The notes: generated from the sequence alone by a model not told the origin. Positions 32,038 through 43,021 are shown, numbered from the stretch's first letter. The stretch: DNA of 64,000 nucleotides from Pseudonocardia xinjiangensis (GCF_012911925.1 NZ_JAAXKY010000021.1:1-64000), one strand, 5' to 3'. Program-made: numbers and translations.

Positions 32038-33333
32038 GTGCAACTCACCACTCAACGAGGAGTCCACAACCAGGGCGGTACCCGGATCTCCGGGCTGCGC
32101 TGGTGGATGTTCGGGTTCTTCGTCCTCATCATGATCATCAACTACATCGACCGGTCGTCGTTGTCGATCGCGATGCCGTTGATCAGCAAGGAGTTGCACC
32201 TCGGCGCGGCGACCACCGGGCTCATCCTGAGCTCGTTCGGCTGGACCTACGCCCTGATGCAGCTGCCCGGCGGCTGGCTGGTCGACAAGCTGAAGCCGCG
32301 CAGGGTCGTGTCGGCGAGCCTGCTCGGCTGGGGGATCATCGAGGGGCTGACCGGACTCGCCAACGGCGTGGCCTCGCTCATCGGCATGCGGATGCTCCTC
32401 GGCGTCTTCGAAGGCCCGGTGCAGAACGGCGCCAACGCCTCACTGACGCGCTGGCTGCGCACGAGTGAGCACGCCCGCGGCAGCACGCTCGTCGACGGCG
32501 GCGGCCCGCTGGGCACGGCGTTCGGCGGGCTGCTGGTGACCGGTCTGATCGTCTGGCTGGGCACCTGGCGGCTGGCGTTCGCCGCCGTCGGCGTCATCAC
32601 GGTCCTGATCGGCGTCGTGGCCTGGGTCTTCATGCGGGACGACCCGGCCACCCACCCCCTGATCACGCGCAAGGAGGTGGAGTACCTCGAGAAGGGTGAG
32701 GTCGAGGACGGCCCGGAGCCCGTCGTGCAGGGGTCGGCTCTGCGGTACTTCCGGTTCCGGAGTCCCTGGCTGCTGCTGCTGGCGTTCTTCGGGTACGACG
32801 CGGTGCTCTACGGCCTGCTGACCTGGGCGCCGTCGTATGTGAGCGAGGTCCAGCACGTCTCCTTCGGCATGACCGGCGTGTGGACGTTCGTCATCTTCGG
32901 CGCGGGCTTCGTCGGCGAGCTGTTCGCCGGTCAGGTGGCCGACCGGTGGATCCGCTCGGGTGCCTCGCCCAACCTCGTGCTGCGATCCCTGCTCGGCTTC
33001 GCCGGCCTCGGGGTCGCCGTCGCGATCATCCTCGTCAACACGGTGACCACGCCCGCGGCGGCCATCCTGCTGATCAGCCTGGCGAACTTCTTCCTCCGCT
33101 GGGGCGGGCTCTACTGGGCCGTGCCCGCGCGGCTCGCGTCGAAGCAGCACGTCGGCCGGCTCTCGGGGGCGATGAACTTCTCGGGCAATGTCGCCGGGAT
33201 CCTCACCCCCATCCTGGTCGGGGTGATCGTCCAGGCGACCGGCAGCTTCGTCGGCGTCTTCATCATGTTCGCCGTGGCGGGCGTGCTGATGGCGGTCCCG
33301 TCGGTGGCCATCGACTACTCGCGCAAGCTCTGA
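32038..33333 (+). CDS. MFS transporter, acid-sugar (anion:cation symporter) type
   Basis: This 431-residue protein has twelve membrane segments and the ACS-family signature in helix 1 (INYIDRSSLSIAMPLISKEL), plus GWLVDKLKPRRVVSASLLGW and RMLLGVFEGPVQNGANASL. Characterised relatives import galactonate, glucarate, tartrate and similar hydroxy acids with protons. It follows the DeoR gene by 32 bases on the same strand, so it is the natural uptake system for the tetronate-type substrate of this locus. Confidence 0.88.
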   Translation: MQLTTQRGVHNQGGTRISGLRWWMFGFFVLIMIINYIDRSSLSIAMPLISKELHLGAATTGLILSSFGWTYALMQLPGGWLVDKLKPRRVVSASLLGWGIIEGLTGLANGVASLIGMRMLLGVFEGPVQNGANASLTRWLRTSEHARGSTLVDGGGPLGTAFGGLLVTGLIVWLGTWRLAFAAVGVITVLIGVVAWVFMRDDPATHPLITRKEVEYLEKGEVEDGPEPVVQGSALRYFRFRSPWLLLLAFFGYDAVLYGLLTWAPSYVSEVQHVSFGMTGVWTFVIFGAGFVGELFAGQVADRWIRSGASPNLVLRSLLGFAGLGVAVAIILVNTVTTPAAAILLISLANFFLRWGGLYWAVPARLASKQHVGRLSGAMNFSGNVAGILTPILVGVIVQATGSFVGVFIMFAVAGVLMAVPSVAIDYSRKL

Positions 33334-33385
33334 CGTCGCTCACGTCCGCGCCGCCCGCGGTCGGGCGAGTATTACGTTCAGGGGC

Positions 33386-34297
33386 ATGGACTTCTCCTTG
33401 TGGCCCGTGGGCTCGCGGTCGTGGCAGGACATCCTCGACGGCGCCGAGTACGCGGAGCGCACCGGTTGGCACGGCGTCTGGTTCGCCGACCACTTCATGG
33501 CCAACGGCCCCGAGGGCGTCGATGTCCCGATGAACGAGTGCATGGCGGTGCTGTCGGCGCTCGCCGGCCGCACCGCACGGGTCCGGCTCGGTTCGATGGT
33601 GCTCGGCAACACCTACCGGCACCCGGCCGTCGTGGCCAACCAGGCGGCCACCATCGACCAGATCAGCGGCGGCCGGTTCGTGCTCGGTGTCGGCGCGGGC
33701 TGGCAGGTCAACGAGCACGAGGCGTACGGCATCGACCTGCCGCGCCCGGGGGAGCTGCTCGCCCGCTTCGACGAGGCCTGCCAGGTGATCAAGGGCCTGC
33801 TCACCCAGGACCGCACGGACTTCGACGGGAAGTACTACCACCTCTCCGGCGCGCCACTGGAGCCCAAGCCGGCGGCGATGCCACTGCTGATCGGCGGCGC
33901 GGGGGAGAAGGTCACCCTCGGCATTGTCGCCAGGTACGCCGACGAGTGGAACCACTGGAGCCTGCCGGAGCTCGCCGTCCACAAGGGCGAGGTGTTCCGC
34001 GGCCACTGCGAGAAGATCGGGCGCGACCCGAGCACGGTGCGCCGGTCCACCCAGGCGCTGTTCGAGGTGATCACGCCGGGCGACACCGAGGCCGAGGAGC
34101 GCCGCGAACGGCTGCTGGCGGCCCGCAGGCAACCGGTCGTGATGGGCAGCGCCGAGGAGCTGATCGACACGTTCGGCCGGTACGCCGAGGCGGGCATCGA
34201 CGAGCTCCTCATCCCGGACTCCACCCTCGGCGACGGTCAGCGGCGGTTCGACGCGCTCGAACGCCTCCGCGAGGAGGTCATCCTCAAGCTCGGTTGA
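33386..34297 (+). CDS. LLM-class F420-dependent oxidoreductase
   Basis: This 303-residue luciferase-like barrel has TGWHGVWFADHFMANGPEG, the core ATIDQISGGRFVLGVGAGWQ then VNEHEAYGIDLP, and a C-terminal GSAEELIDTFGRYAEAGIDE then LLIPD. These are typical of F420-dependent actinomycete enzymes. ATG 33386 follows AGGGG. It follows the transporter gene by 52 bases but is separated by likely loss of coupling, so its membership in the tetronate locus is uncertain. Substrate unknown. Confidence 0.86.
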   Translation: MDFSLWPVGSRSWQDILDGAEYAERTGWHGVWFADHFMANGPEGVDVPMNECMAVLSALAGRTARVRLGSMVLGNTYRHPAVVANQAATIDQISGGRFVLGVGAGWQVNEHEAYGIDLPRPGELLARFDEACQVIKGLLTQDRTDFDGKYYHLSGAPLEPKPAAMPLLIGGAGEKVTLGIVARYADEWNHWSLPELAVHKGEVFRGHCEKIGRDPSTVRRSTQALFEVITPGDTEAEERRERLLAARRQPVVMGSAEELIDTFGRYAEAGIDELLIPDSTLGDGQRRFDALERLREEVILKLG

Positions 34298-34311
34298 GCT
34301 GGTCCGCCAGG

Positions 34312-34890
34312 TCAGCGGGTGCGGGCGCGCACATGGGTCCGCTCGCCCTGCTGCCCGAAGAGGATGAGCAGCTCGGCCGGGTCGTCGTCGGCCGCGCCCA
34401 TCCAGTGCGGGACGTGGGTGTCGAACTCGGCGACCTCGCCGGGGGTGAGTACGAGGTCCTGGTCGCCGAGGAGGAGCCGGAGCCGCCCGTTGAGGACGTA
34501 GAGCCACTCGAAGCCCTCGTGGGTCTGCAGTTCGGGGTCCGCGGGGCCCGGACCACCCGGGATGATCATCTTGTAGGCCTGCAGCCCGCCTGCGCGTCTG
34601 GTCAGCGGCAGGAACGTGCGGCCGAAGCGGCGGATCGGGCGGATGTGGACCCGCGGGTCCCCGGTGGGCGGCGCGCCGATCAGCTCGTCGAGCGGCACTC
34701 CGTGCGCGCGCGCCAGCGGCAGCAGCAGCTCCAGGTTCGGCCGCCGCCGGCCGCTCTCCAGCCGCGACAGCGTGCTCTCCGAGATGCCGGTGGTCGCCGC
34801 CAGGTCGGCCTGGGTGACACCGCGCCGCCGCCGCAGCGCCCGCAGCCGTGGCCCGACCGCGCGCAGTACGTCGTCCAGGTCGTCGTCCAT
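34312..34890 (-). CDS. XRE-family regulator with C-terminal cupin domain
   Basis: This 192-residue protein has an N-terminal helix-turn-helix, LRALRRRRGVTQADLAATTG then ISESTLSRLESGRRRPNLE. A cupin barrel follows, with THEGFEWLYVLNGRLRLLLG, DLVLTPGEVAEFDTHVPHW and ELLILFGQQG. Cupin-XRE regulators sense small ligands, often amines or amino acids, in the cupin. It ends 14 bases from the converging LLM gene and is followed upstream, in the same direction, by the aminotransferase/permease pair, which it may control. Confidence 0.88.
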   Translation of the reverse strand: MDDDLDDVLRAVGPRLRALRRRRGVTQADLAATTGISESTLSRLESGRRRPNLELLLPLARAHGVPLDELIGAPPTGDPRVHIRPIRRFGRTFLPLTRRAGGLQAYKMIIPGGPGPADPELQTHEGFEWLYVLNGRLRLLLGDQDLVLTPGEVAEFDTHVPHWMGAADDDPAELLILFGQQGERTHVRARTR

Positions 34891-34934
34891 GAGGGCGGAG
34901 CTTGCCGTTCCGGCAAACGCCCTTGCAACCCGTG

Positions 34935-36107
34935 TCAGTGCGTGGTGCGCAGGAGATGGCGGTGGGTGTGCAGGGCCGCCAGTACGGCGTCGATGTCGGT
35001 GGTGTCGTTGTAGCAGTGCGGGGAGATCCGGACGTTGCCATCGCGGGAGCTGACCACCACGCCGTCCTTCTCCAGGGCGGCGACGCAGGCGTGCTCGTCG
35101 GTGGTGGCGACGGCCAGCATCGGCCCGTGCAGGCGTTCCGGCGTGACGACGATTCCACCGATCTCCTCGACGCCGCTCCGGAGCCGGGTCAGCAGTCCTT
35201 CGACGTGGGACCGGGTGCGTCCGATCCCGATCTCGAGCATGAGCTCGATGCCCGCCGCCGCCGCGTACAGGCCGGGCACCGGCGGGGTGCCCGACTCGAA
35301 GCGCCGGGCGTCGGTCGCGGGATCGTAGGAGTGGATGTTCATCGCCCAGATGTCCCGTGCCCCGAACCATCCGGTGCTCGTCGGGACCAGCGCGGCCGTG
35401 GTGTCGGCGCGGGCGTAGAGGAAGCCGACGCCGGGCGAGCCGAGCAGATACTTCAGGCATCCACCGCTGACGAAGTCCGCGCCGAGATCGCGGACGTCCA
35501 GCGGGATCGCCCCGACGCCCTGATAGGTGTCCACCAGGACGAGCGCGCCACGTGAGTGCGCGAGCTCGACGACGGGCTTCAGGTCGAGCAGGGCGCCGTT
35601 GCGGTAGCAGACCTGCGTGATCGACACGATCAGCGTCCGGTCGTCGATCGCCTCGGCGAAACGGTCGAGGGGAATGGTGTTGTCGGAGTCCGACCCGACG
35701 TGGACGACCTCTGCTCCGCGCCTCTCCTGGGCGTGCCAGATCTGGCCGATCGTCGGGAACTCCAGGTCGGTCGTCACCACCCTGTTGCGCTCGCCCGAGA
35801 AGTCGAGAGCGCTGGCGAGAGCGGCGATTCCCGCGGATGACGAGGTGGTCACCGCGACCTCGGAGGCCTGCGCACCGAGCAGGTCGGCCAGGAGGCCGCG
35901 CACCCGGTCCTGCCGCTCGATCCAGTGGTCCCACGAGGACCCCTCGCGTTCCATGCTCCCGAGGTACTCGTCGTAGGCGCTCCGGACCGCATCGGACAGC
36001 GCACCCTGCGAACAGGAGTTCAGGTAGACCAGGTTCCCCAGCACCGGGAACCGGCTTCTGACGTCATCGGGCAGGGTGAGTGTCGAGCCTGCCGTTCCTG
36101 CGGACAT
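34935..36107 (-). CDS. class V PLP aminotransferase (selenocysteine-lyase/isopenicillin-N-epimerase-like)
   Basis: This 390-residue fold-type I PLP enzyme has VTTSSSAGIAALASAL (cofactor phosphate loop), Asp193 in VLVDTYQGVGAIPLDVRDLG and the Schiff-base Lys219 in DFVSGGCLKYLLGSPGVGFL. The closest recognisable relatives are the lyase/epimerase-like class V enzymes. No SufS-type active-site Cys could be assigned. ATG 36107 is behind GAGGAG; an upstream ATG 36164 overlaps the permease stop and is the alternative. It directly follows an APC amino acid permease, suggesting catabolism of an imported amino acid or amine. Confidence 0.85.
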   Translation of the reverse strand: MSAGTAGSTLTLPDDVRSRFPVLGNLVYLNSCSQGALSDAVRSAYDEYLGSMEREGSSWDHWIERQDRVRGLLADLLGAQASEVAVTTSSSAGIAALASALDFSGERNRVVTTDLEFPTIGQIWHAQERRGAEVVHVGSDSDNTIPLDRFAEAIDDRTLIVSITQVCYRNGALLDLKPVVELAHSRGALVLVDTYQGVGAIPLDVRDLGADFVSGGCLKYLLGSPGVGFLYARADTTAALVPTSTGWFGARDIWAMNIHSYDPATDARRFESGTPPVPGLYAAAAGIELMLEIGIGRTRSHVEGLLTRLRSGVEEIGGIVVTPERLHGPMLAVATTDEHACVAALEKDGVVVSSRDGNVRISPHCYNDTTDIDAVLAALHTHRHLLRTTH

Positions 36108-36160
36108 GGTGCGTGTGCTCCTCGGGTCGTCGGGCCTGGTCGGGGGTGCGGGCGGCATCG

Positions 36161-37606
36161 TCATGCGCCGTCCAGCCGGGTGGCCGGAGCCGCCGACTGC
36201 GCAAGCTCGTCCCGCAGCGGGTCGCTGCCTGCGTCGCCCCGGCCGCGGGAGGCGGTGACGAGGTAGGCGACGAGGAGCAGCGCGAAGAACGGAACCCCCA
36301 CCTTCCAGGCGATCTGCAGGCCGTCGATGAAAGCGGTGGAGACGAGCACCGCGCCGAGGAACAGGAACGCGAGACCGGTGGTGACCGGGGCTCCCCAGAT
36401 GCGGGCGGGCGAGTCGGGCAGTCCGTGGCGCCGGCGCAGCAGCCGGAACCGTGCGTGCGAGGCCAGGATCATCATCCAGACGACGAGCGCGCCGAACACC
36501 GAGATGCCGAACAGGGCGAGGTAGGCGGCGGTTCCGTCGTTGACCGAGAGTGCGGCGGCGACGGCCAGCCCGATCGTGGACAGCGCCAGCGCGTTGCGGG
36601 GCGCCCCGGACCGGCTGAGCCGTCCGAGCGCCGCGGGCGCGTAGCCGTGCCCGGCCAGGCTGTGGAGCATCCGCGTCGTCAGGTACAGGTTGGTGTTGGC
36701 GCTGGACAGGGCCGCGGTCAGGATGACGAAGTTCATCACCGATGCCCCGGCGGGTACCTGCGCGGCCTCGAGCACCCGGACGAACGGGCTGGCGTCCAGG
36801 CTGCCGCCCTTCGCGGTCTGTGACCACGGCGCGATGGTCAGCACGACGGCGATCGCGAGCACGTAGAAGAGGGCCAGCCGGAGCACCATCTGCCGGGCCG
36901 CCCGTGGCACGTCCCTGGCCGGGTTCTCCGCCTCGGCGGCGGTGACGGACACGACCTCCGTACCGACGAAGCTGAAGACCACGAACACCATCGCGAGGAA
37001 GACCCCGCCGAGGCCCATGGGGAAGAACCCGCCGTCGGAGGTGAGGTTGCTCAGCCCGGTTGCGGGAGCGTCGGGCAGCCCGACGGTGATGAGCAGGATG
37101 CCGAGCACGATGAACACGACGATCGCCGAGACCTTGATCATCGACAGCCAGTACTCGAACTCGCCGAACAGCCGCACCGTCGCGGCGTTGACGACGATCA
37201 GCGCGACGGAGAACACGACGACGGCGAGCCACAGCGGGATCGACGGCCACCAGTACTGCACGTAGATCCCGGCCGCGATCACCTCGCCGCCGACGGCGAT
37301 CACCTGGATCGTCCAGTAGGTCCAGCGGATGACGAAGCCTGCCCACCGTCCCAGGTAGGCATGGGCGATGGTGCCGAAGGCCCCCGCTGTGGGGTGCACG
37401 GTGACCATCTCGGCGAGCGCCCACGCGATCACCAGCGCGACCAGCGCCACGACGACGAACGCGATGATCGTCGCCGGTCCGGCCTGCGAGATCGCCAGCG
37501 CGGACCCGAGGAACAGGCCGGTGCCGATCGCTCCTCCGAGCCCGATCATCGTCAGCTGCCGGGCGGTGAGCCGCCGGTGCAGCTGGTGCCCGGTGGTCGC
37601 GGTCAT
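36161..37606 (-). CDS. amino acid permease (APC superfamily, AAT-like)
   Basis: This 481-residue protein has about twelve membrane helices. It shows the AAT-family opening LTARQLTMIGLGGAIGTGLF, the TM3 region VTVHPTAGAFGTIAHAYLGR then WAGFVIRW, and FVGTEVVSVTAAEAENPARD in the TM6 area. It should take up an amino acid with protons. ATG 37606 follows AGGAGG. It is co-directional with the class V aminotransferase, whose start lies within or just beyond its stop, so uptake and metabolism are probably coupled. Confidence 0.9.
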   Translation of the reverse strand: MTATTGHQLHRRLTARQLTMIGLGGAIGTGLFLGSALAISQAGPATIIAFVVVALVALVIAWALAEMVTVHPTAGAFGTIAHAYLGRWAGFVIRWTYWTIQVIAVGGEVIAAGIYVQYWWPSIPLWLAVVVFSVALIVVNAATVRLFGEFEYWLSMIKVSAIVVFIVLGILLITVGLPDAPATGLSNLTSDGGFFPMGLGGVFLAMVFVVFSFVGTEVVSVTAAEAENPARDVPRAARQMVLRLALFYVLAIAVVLTIAPWSQTAKGGSLDASPFVRVLEAAQVPAGASVMNFVILTAALSSANTNLYLTTRMLHSLAGHGYAPAALGRLSRSGAPRNALALSTIGLAVAAALSVNDGTAAYLALFGISVFGALVVWMMILASHARFRLLRRRHGLPDSPARIWGAPVTTGLAFLFLGAVLVSTAFIDGLQIAWKVGVPFFALLLVAYLVTASRGRGDAGSDPLRDELAQSAAPATRLDGA

Positions 37607-37784
37607 CCGGAACCTCCTCGCCCCAGGTGTCCGCCCCGGTCACCCTCCGAGAACACTAAGGACACGTTCAATACAGGTCAACGATCTTCAACGGGGTTGA
37701 TACCGGGTCCGGCCGCTGCGGCCGCGGGCGACATCGGCACGGGCAGTAACTTGTCCTCGCCCAGCGTCCGCCGGGCCAGGTCCG

Positions 37785-39323
37785 ATGTCCGGGGGGTGCT
37801 GGGACGTGCGCAGCCTGCTCGTCGCGTCAGGGGTCGTCGCCGTCGCCGGGATCGTGGTGGCGGTGGCCTTGGGATCGCACATCCTGGCGACCGGGGCTCT
37901 GGTGGCCGCCATGGCCTGCTCCCCGCTCGCGGTCGCCCTCGCGGCGTCCGTCCGGAGGCGCCGGGCGGCCGGCTCCGCGATCGTCGCCGCGGGCATCGCC
38001 GCCGCCGTCGCCGGTGTCGCGACCACGATCGGCACCGACGCGCTGCACCTGTTCCGCCTGGACTTCCCGTTGAGTCAGGTAGCCACGAACGCGGCCACCG
38101 TGCTCGCTCCCGTCGGGCTGCTGGTGGTGGGCATCGTCTTGGTGCTGGCCGGGCTGGCTGCGGTGCTCGGGGACCGGTTGCTCGGCTTGATCGCCGCGAC
38201 GATCACGGTCGTCACGGCCCTGCTCTACGCGCTCGCGCTGCTCGGCCTCGCCGTCCAGAGCCTGGCCTACCGCGGCGGGAGCGTTCAGGGCATCCCGATC
38301 GTGGCGGCGGTCGTCGTGGGTGTGGCCGCGCTGCTGCTGGTGGTCGTGGTCACCCGGTGGTTCCTCTCGGACCGCCCGGGCGGCGCCGCCGTCGAACCGC
38401 CCGCGGTGCGCTCCACCGGTTCGCGGCGCACGGTGCGCTGGACCGTGGTGGGTGCGATCGTCCTGGTGGTGGCGGGTGCCGCCGGGACGGGATACGCGCA
38501 GCTGGGCAGCAGGCTGGAGCTCGCGGACCTGTTCCCCGATCCGGCGCTGGCCGCCTGCGTGCGCGAGGCGGTCGGCGGCGCGGACGGCGATCGGGTGTCG
38601 CAGCGGGAGTTGGACAGCGTCTTCCGGCTGACGTGCAACGGCGATCTCTCCCGGGCCGGGCCGATGGCGACCCTGAGCGGGCTCGACCACCTGCCGAACC
38701 TGGCGGACCTGGATCTGCCGGGCAACCACCTCGCGGACCTGTCCGGGCTGGCGCAGGCGCCGCGGCTGACCACCCTGAAACTGACGAACAACGCGGTTCG
38801 CGACCTGGGACCGCTCGCCGGGCTGGCCTCGCTGCAGGAGCTCGGCCTGTCCGGCAACGAGGTGACCGACCTCGCCCCTCTCGCCGGCCTGACCGGGCTC
38901 CTCTATCTCGGGTTGTCGGAGAACGCCGTCGCCGACCTCGCGCCGCTGGCCTCCCTGACCGCCCTCACCGAGCTCGACGTCAGCGGCAACCGGGTCGTCG
39001 ACGTCACTCCGCTCGCCGGGCTGTCCCGGCTGGAGGAGCTGCGGCTCGCGCGCAACCTCGTCGCCGACCCGGGCGCGCTGCAGGCGCTGCCGGCCCTGAC
39101 CACATTGGACGTGTCCGGCAACCGGATCGGCGACGCGGCCACGGTGGCCCGCTGCCCCGCCGTCGACGAGCTGTGGATCGGCGGCAACCCGCTGACCGAC
39201 GTCCGTCCGCTCCAGGACATGCCCGCGCTGACCGGCGTCGACCTCTCCGAGAGCGATCCCTCCGCGATCACCGGAGTCGAGGCTCTGCGTGCGCGAGGCG
39301 TGTTCGTCGGCGGCCTCGCGTGA
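37785..39323 (+). CDS. membrane-anchored leucine-rich-repeat protein
   Basis: This 512-residue protein has an N-terminal half of about six hydrophobic segments (for example LLVASGVVAVAGIVVAVALG and LLGLIAATITVVTALLYALA) and a further segment near residue 225 (WTVVGAIVLVVAGAAGTGYA). An outward-facing domain follows, with about eight 22-residue leucine-rich repeats of the SDS22/internalin type (L-x-L-S-G-N-x-V-x-D-L-x-P-L-A-G-L). A Cys pair before the repeats (LAACVREAV, RLTCNGDL) could form a disulfide cap. It stands alone on the plus strand. GTG 37806 is an alternative start. Function unknown; LRR domains bind proteins. Confidence 0.82.
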   Translation: MSGGCWDVRSLLVASGVVAVAGIVVAVALGSHILATGALVAAMACSPLAVALAASVRRRRAAGSAIVAAGIAAAVAGVATTIGTDALHLFRLDFPLSQVATNAATVLAPVGLLVVGIVLVLAGLAAVLGDRLLGLIAATITVVTALLYALALLGLAVQSLAYRGGSVQGIPIVAAVVVGVAALLLVVVVTRWFLSDRPGGAAVEPPAVRSTGSRRTVRWTVVGAIVLVVAGAAGTGYAQLGSRLELADLFPDPALAACVREAVGGADGDRVSQRELDSVFRLTCNGDLSRAGPMATLSGLDHLPNLADLDLPGNHLADLSGLAQAPRLTTLKLTNNAVRDLGPLAGLASLQELGLSGNEVTDLAPLAGLTGLLYLGLSENAVADLAPLASLTALTELDVSGNRVVDVTPLAGLSRLEELRLARNLVADPGALQALPALTTLDVSGNRIGDAATVARCPAVDELWIGGNPLTDVRPLQDMPALTGVDLSESDPSAITGVEALRARGVFVGGLA

Positions 39324-39403
39324 CCGGCACGCGGCCAGGTGCATGATCGGGCGATGACCCCTCCTCCTGACGCCGTCGACGCCCGCCTGCCGGAGCGTGT
39401 CGC

Positions 39404-40372
39404 ATGAGCCGAGTCGTGGTCGTCGGAGCGACCGGGCACATCGGCACCTACCTGGTGCCCCGGCTGGTGCGCGCGGGGCACCAGGTCGTCGCGCTCAGCC
39501 GCGGGACCCGCGAGCCCTACCACCCCGCGCCCGAGTGGTCCCGGGTCGAGCGGGTGACCGTCGATCGCGAGGCGGAGGACGCCGCCGGGACGTTCGGGGC
39601 CCGGATCGCGTCCCTGGCCCCCGACGTCGTGGTGGACCTGGTGTGTTTCACCGCCGAGTCGGCCACCCAACTCGTCGAGGCGCTGCGGCCCACCCGGCCG
39701 CTGCTGCTGCACTGCGGCACGATCTGGGTGCACGGACCCGTGGCGCGCGTGCCGGTCACCGAGGACGAGCCGCGCAGACCGGTGGGCGACTACGGCATCG
39801 GCAAGGCGGCGGTCGAGGAGCTGCTGCACCGCGAGACCCGCAGCGGCGGTGTCCCGAGCGTGGTGCTGCACCCCGGCCACATCAGCGGGCCCGGCTGGCC
39901 GGTCATCACCCCGGCAGGCAACCTCGACCCGGGTGTGTGGCGCGCTCTCGCGCTGGGTGAACCGCTACCGCTGCCCGACCTCGGCCTCGGCGTCCTCCAT
40001 CACGTCCACGCCGACGACGTCGCGCAGGCGTTCGAGCGGGCGCTGACGCGCCCCGCGGCCATCGGCTCGAGCCTCCATGTCGTCGCGGAACAGGCGATGA
40101 CCCTGCGCGGCCTCGCCCACGGGGTCGCCGGGTGGTTCGGGCGCGAACCCGTGCTCGAGCTGGTGGACTGGCCCACGTTCGCGTCGCTGGTCGGAGCGCA
40201 GCACGCCGACGTGACCCGCGAGCACGTCTCCCGCTCGATCAGCGCGAGCATCGAGCGCGCACGCGCCCTGCTGGGTTTCGCGCCTCGCTACACCGCGCTG
40301 GACGCTCTGCGCGAAGCGCTGGACCGGCTCGTGGCGGACGGGCAGGTCGACCTGGAGGTCCCGAGAGACTAG
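39404..40372 (+). CDS. NAD-dependent epimerase/dehydratase-family protein
   Basis: This 322-residue extended short-chain dehydrogenase fold has the N-terminal dinucleotide motif VVVGATGHIGTYLVPRL. Asp and Cys residues follow in LAPDVVVDLVCFTAES. The catalytic Tyr-x-x-x-Lys is seen as YGIGKAAVEELL, and HPGHISGPGW and HHVHADDVAQAFERAL are typical of sugar-nucleotide epimerase-like proteins of unknown specificity. ATG 39404 is behind CGGAG. It stands between the LRR gene and the flavin monooxygenase without clear operon links. Confidence 0.85.
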   Translation: MSRVVVVGATGHIGTYLVPRLVRAGHQVVALSRGTREPYHPAPEWSRVERVTVDREAEDAAGTFGARIASLAPDVVVDLVCFTAESATQLVEALRPTRPLLLHCGTIWVHGPVARVPVTEDEPRRPVGDYGIGKAAVEELLHRETRSGGVPSVVLHPGHISGPGWPVITPAGNLDPGVWRALALGEPLPLPDLGLGVLHHVHADDVAQAFERALTRPAAIGSSLHVVAEQAMTLRGLAHGVAGWFGREPVLELVDWPTFASLVGAQHADVTREHVSRSISASIERARALLGFAPRYTALDALREALDRLVADGQVDLEVPRD

Positions 40373-41995
<1,623 letters not shown>

Positions 41996-42039
41996 GGGCC
42001 GGCCGGGGGCGCAGTGGCGGCCGCGCCGGTCAGGGGCGG

Positions 42040-42576
42040 TCAGGGGGTCGGTGGCGCCACGGAGAGGAGGAACTCGGCGCGCTCGGCTCCGCAGTTCAGG
42101 TAGCGGTGGGCGAGGCGGGAGTCGAACGTGATCGCCTCGCCCGCGTGCACGGCGTTCGGTTTGCCGTCGAGCTCGACGGTGAGCGTGCCCGCCAGGACGA
42201 ACGCACACTCCAGCGCCACGTGGCTCCACGGCTCGGAGCTGATGGCCTCGCCCGGTTCGAGGACGCCGCGGAGTACCTCCATCTGCCCGTTGCCCGGCGT
42301 GAGCCGCTCGTAACCGATCTGCCCGCGCGGCCCGCGCAGGGTGGACCGCTCGCCGGGCCGGCTGATCCACACCGACGGCGCGGCGCCGTCCTCGAACAGC
42401 GTGGCCATCGACTCACCGAACACGTTCGCGAGCCGGCGCAGCGTGGCCAGGCTCGGCTCGGTGACCCCGCGCTCGATCTGGCTGAGCAGGGTGGCCGAGA
42501 CCCCGGCGTCGGCGGCCAGTGCCCGAAGGCTGAGGCCCCGCCTGGTCCGCAGCTCACGAAGCTGGTCGCCGATCAT
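42040..42576 (-). CDS. XRE-family regulator with C-terminal cupin domain
   Basis: This 178-residue protein has an N-terminal helix-turn-helix, LRTRRGLSLRALAADAGVSA then TLLSQIERGVTEPSLATLRR. A cupin barrel follows, with VLRGVLEPGEAISSEPWSHV, FVLAGTLTVELDGK and AGEAITFDSRLAHRYLNCG. ATG 42576 follows GGAGAG. It is divergent from the DUF3311/symporter/LLM operon with about 185 bases between, so it probably regulates that uptake operon. It converges on the monooxygenase. Confidence 0.88.
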   Translation of the reverse strand: MIGDQLRELRTRRGLSLRALAADAGVSATLLSQIERGVTEPSLATLRRLANVFGESMATLFEDGAAPSVWISRPGERSTLRGPRGQIGYERLTPGNGQMEVLRGVLEPGEAISSEPWSHVALECAFVLAGTLTVELDGKPNAVHAGEAITFDSRLAHRYLNCGAERAEFLLSVAPPTP

Positions 42577-42760
42577 GCGCTCTCCATGCAGTGACGCTGC
42601 ACAAGCTGGGACCGGAAATGAAGGACGCGTGATGTCGATGCACAAAGTATAACCCGGACAGAAGCCGTTGACCGGCTTGTCAAGGCCGTCGTACGGTCCG
42701 GCCGTTGTGTAGTCACACTGCACATTCCTGATGCCTCGATCCACGCTCCGGGAGCCGTAG

Positions 42761-43021
42761 ATGGCCGGGTACTCGCCTGCACGACGGTCGACTGTTCACC
42801 GCTGGTTGCTGGTCCTGCCATTCGGGTGGCAGATCTTGGCGGCTCCAGTGGTCAATGACGTGCGCTTCGCGCCGCTGCACATCCCTTTCCCGATGGTCTG
42901 GCAGATGCTGGGCATCGTGCTGACGACGGTAGTGGTCTCCATCGTCTTCGTGCTGGACCGCCGGGCCGGCGTCGACGACGAGGAGGCCGAGTTCCTCGAG
43001 AAGACCGGTAGCGAGCGCTGA
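42761..43021 (+). CDS. DUF3311 small membrane protein, symporter partner
   Basis: This 86-residue protein has two membrane segments (WLLVLPFGWQILAAPVVND and MLGIVLTTVVVSIVFVLD) and the conserved acidic C-terminus (DDEEAEFLEKTG) typical of DUF3311 proteins. These are almost always encoded directly before a sodium:solute symporter. Its TGA overlaps the symporter ATG by one base at 43021. ATG 42761 follows GGGAG. It probably assembles with or stabilises the symporter. Confidence 0.86.
   Translation: MAGYSPARRSTVHRWLLVLPFGWQILAAPVVNDVRFAPLHIPFPMVWQMLGIVLTTVVVSIVFVLDRRAGVDDEEAEFLEKTGSER

Noticed and set aside
34935-37643. Continuous 902-codon minus-strand frame spanning permease and aminotransferase
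   Set aside because: Only the part below 36107 has aminotransferase sequence. The upstream part is out of frame with the real permease and low-complexity, so it is not a fusion.
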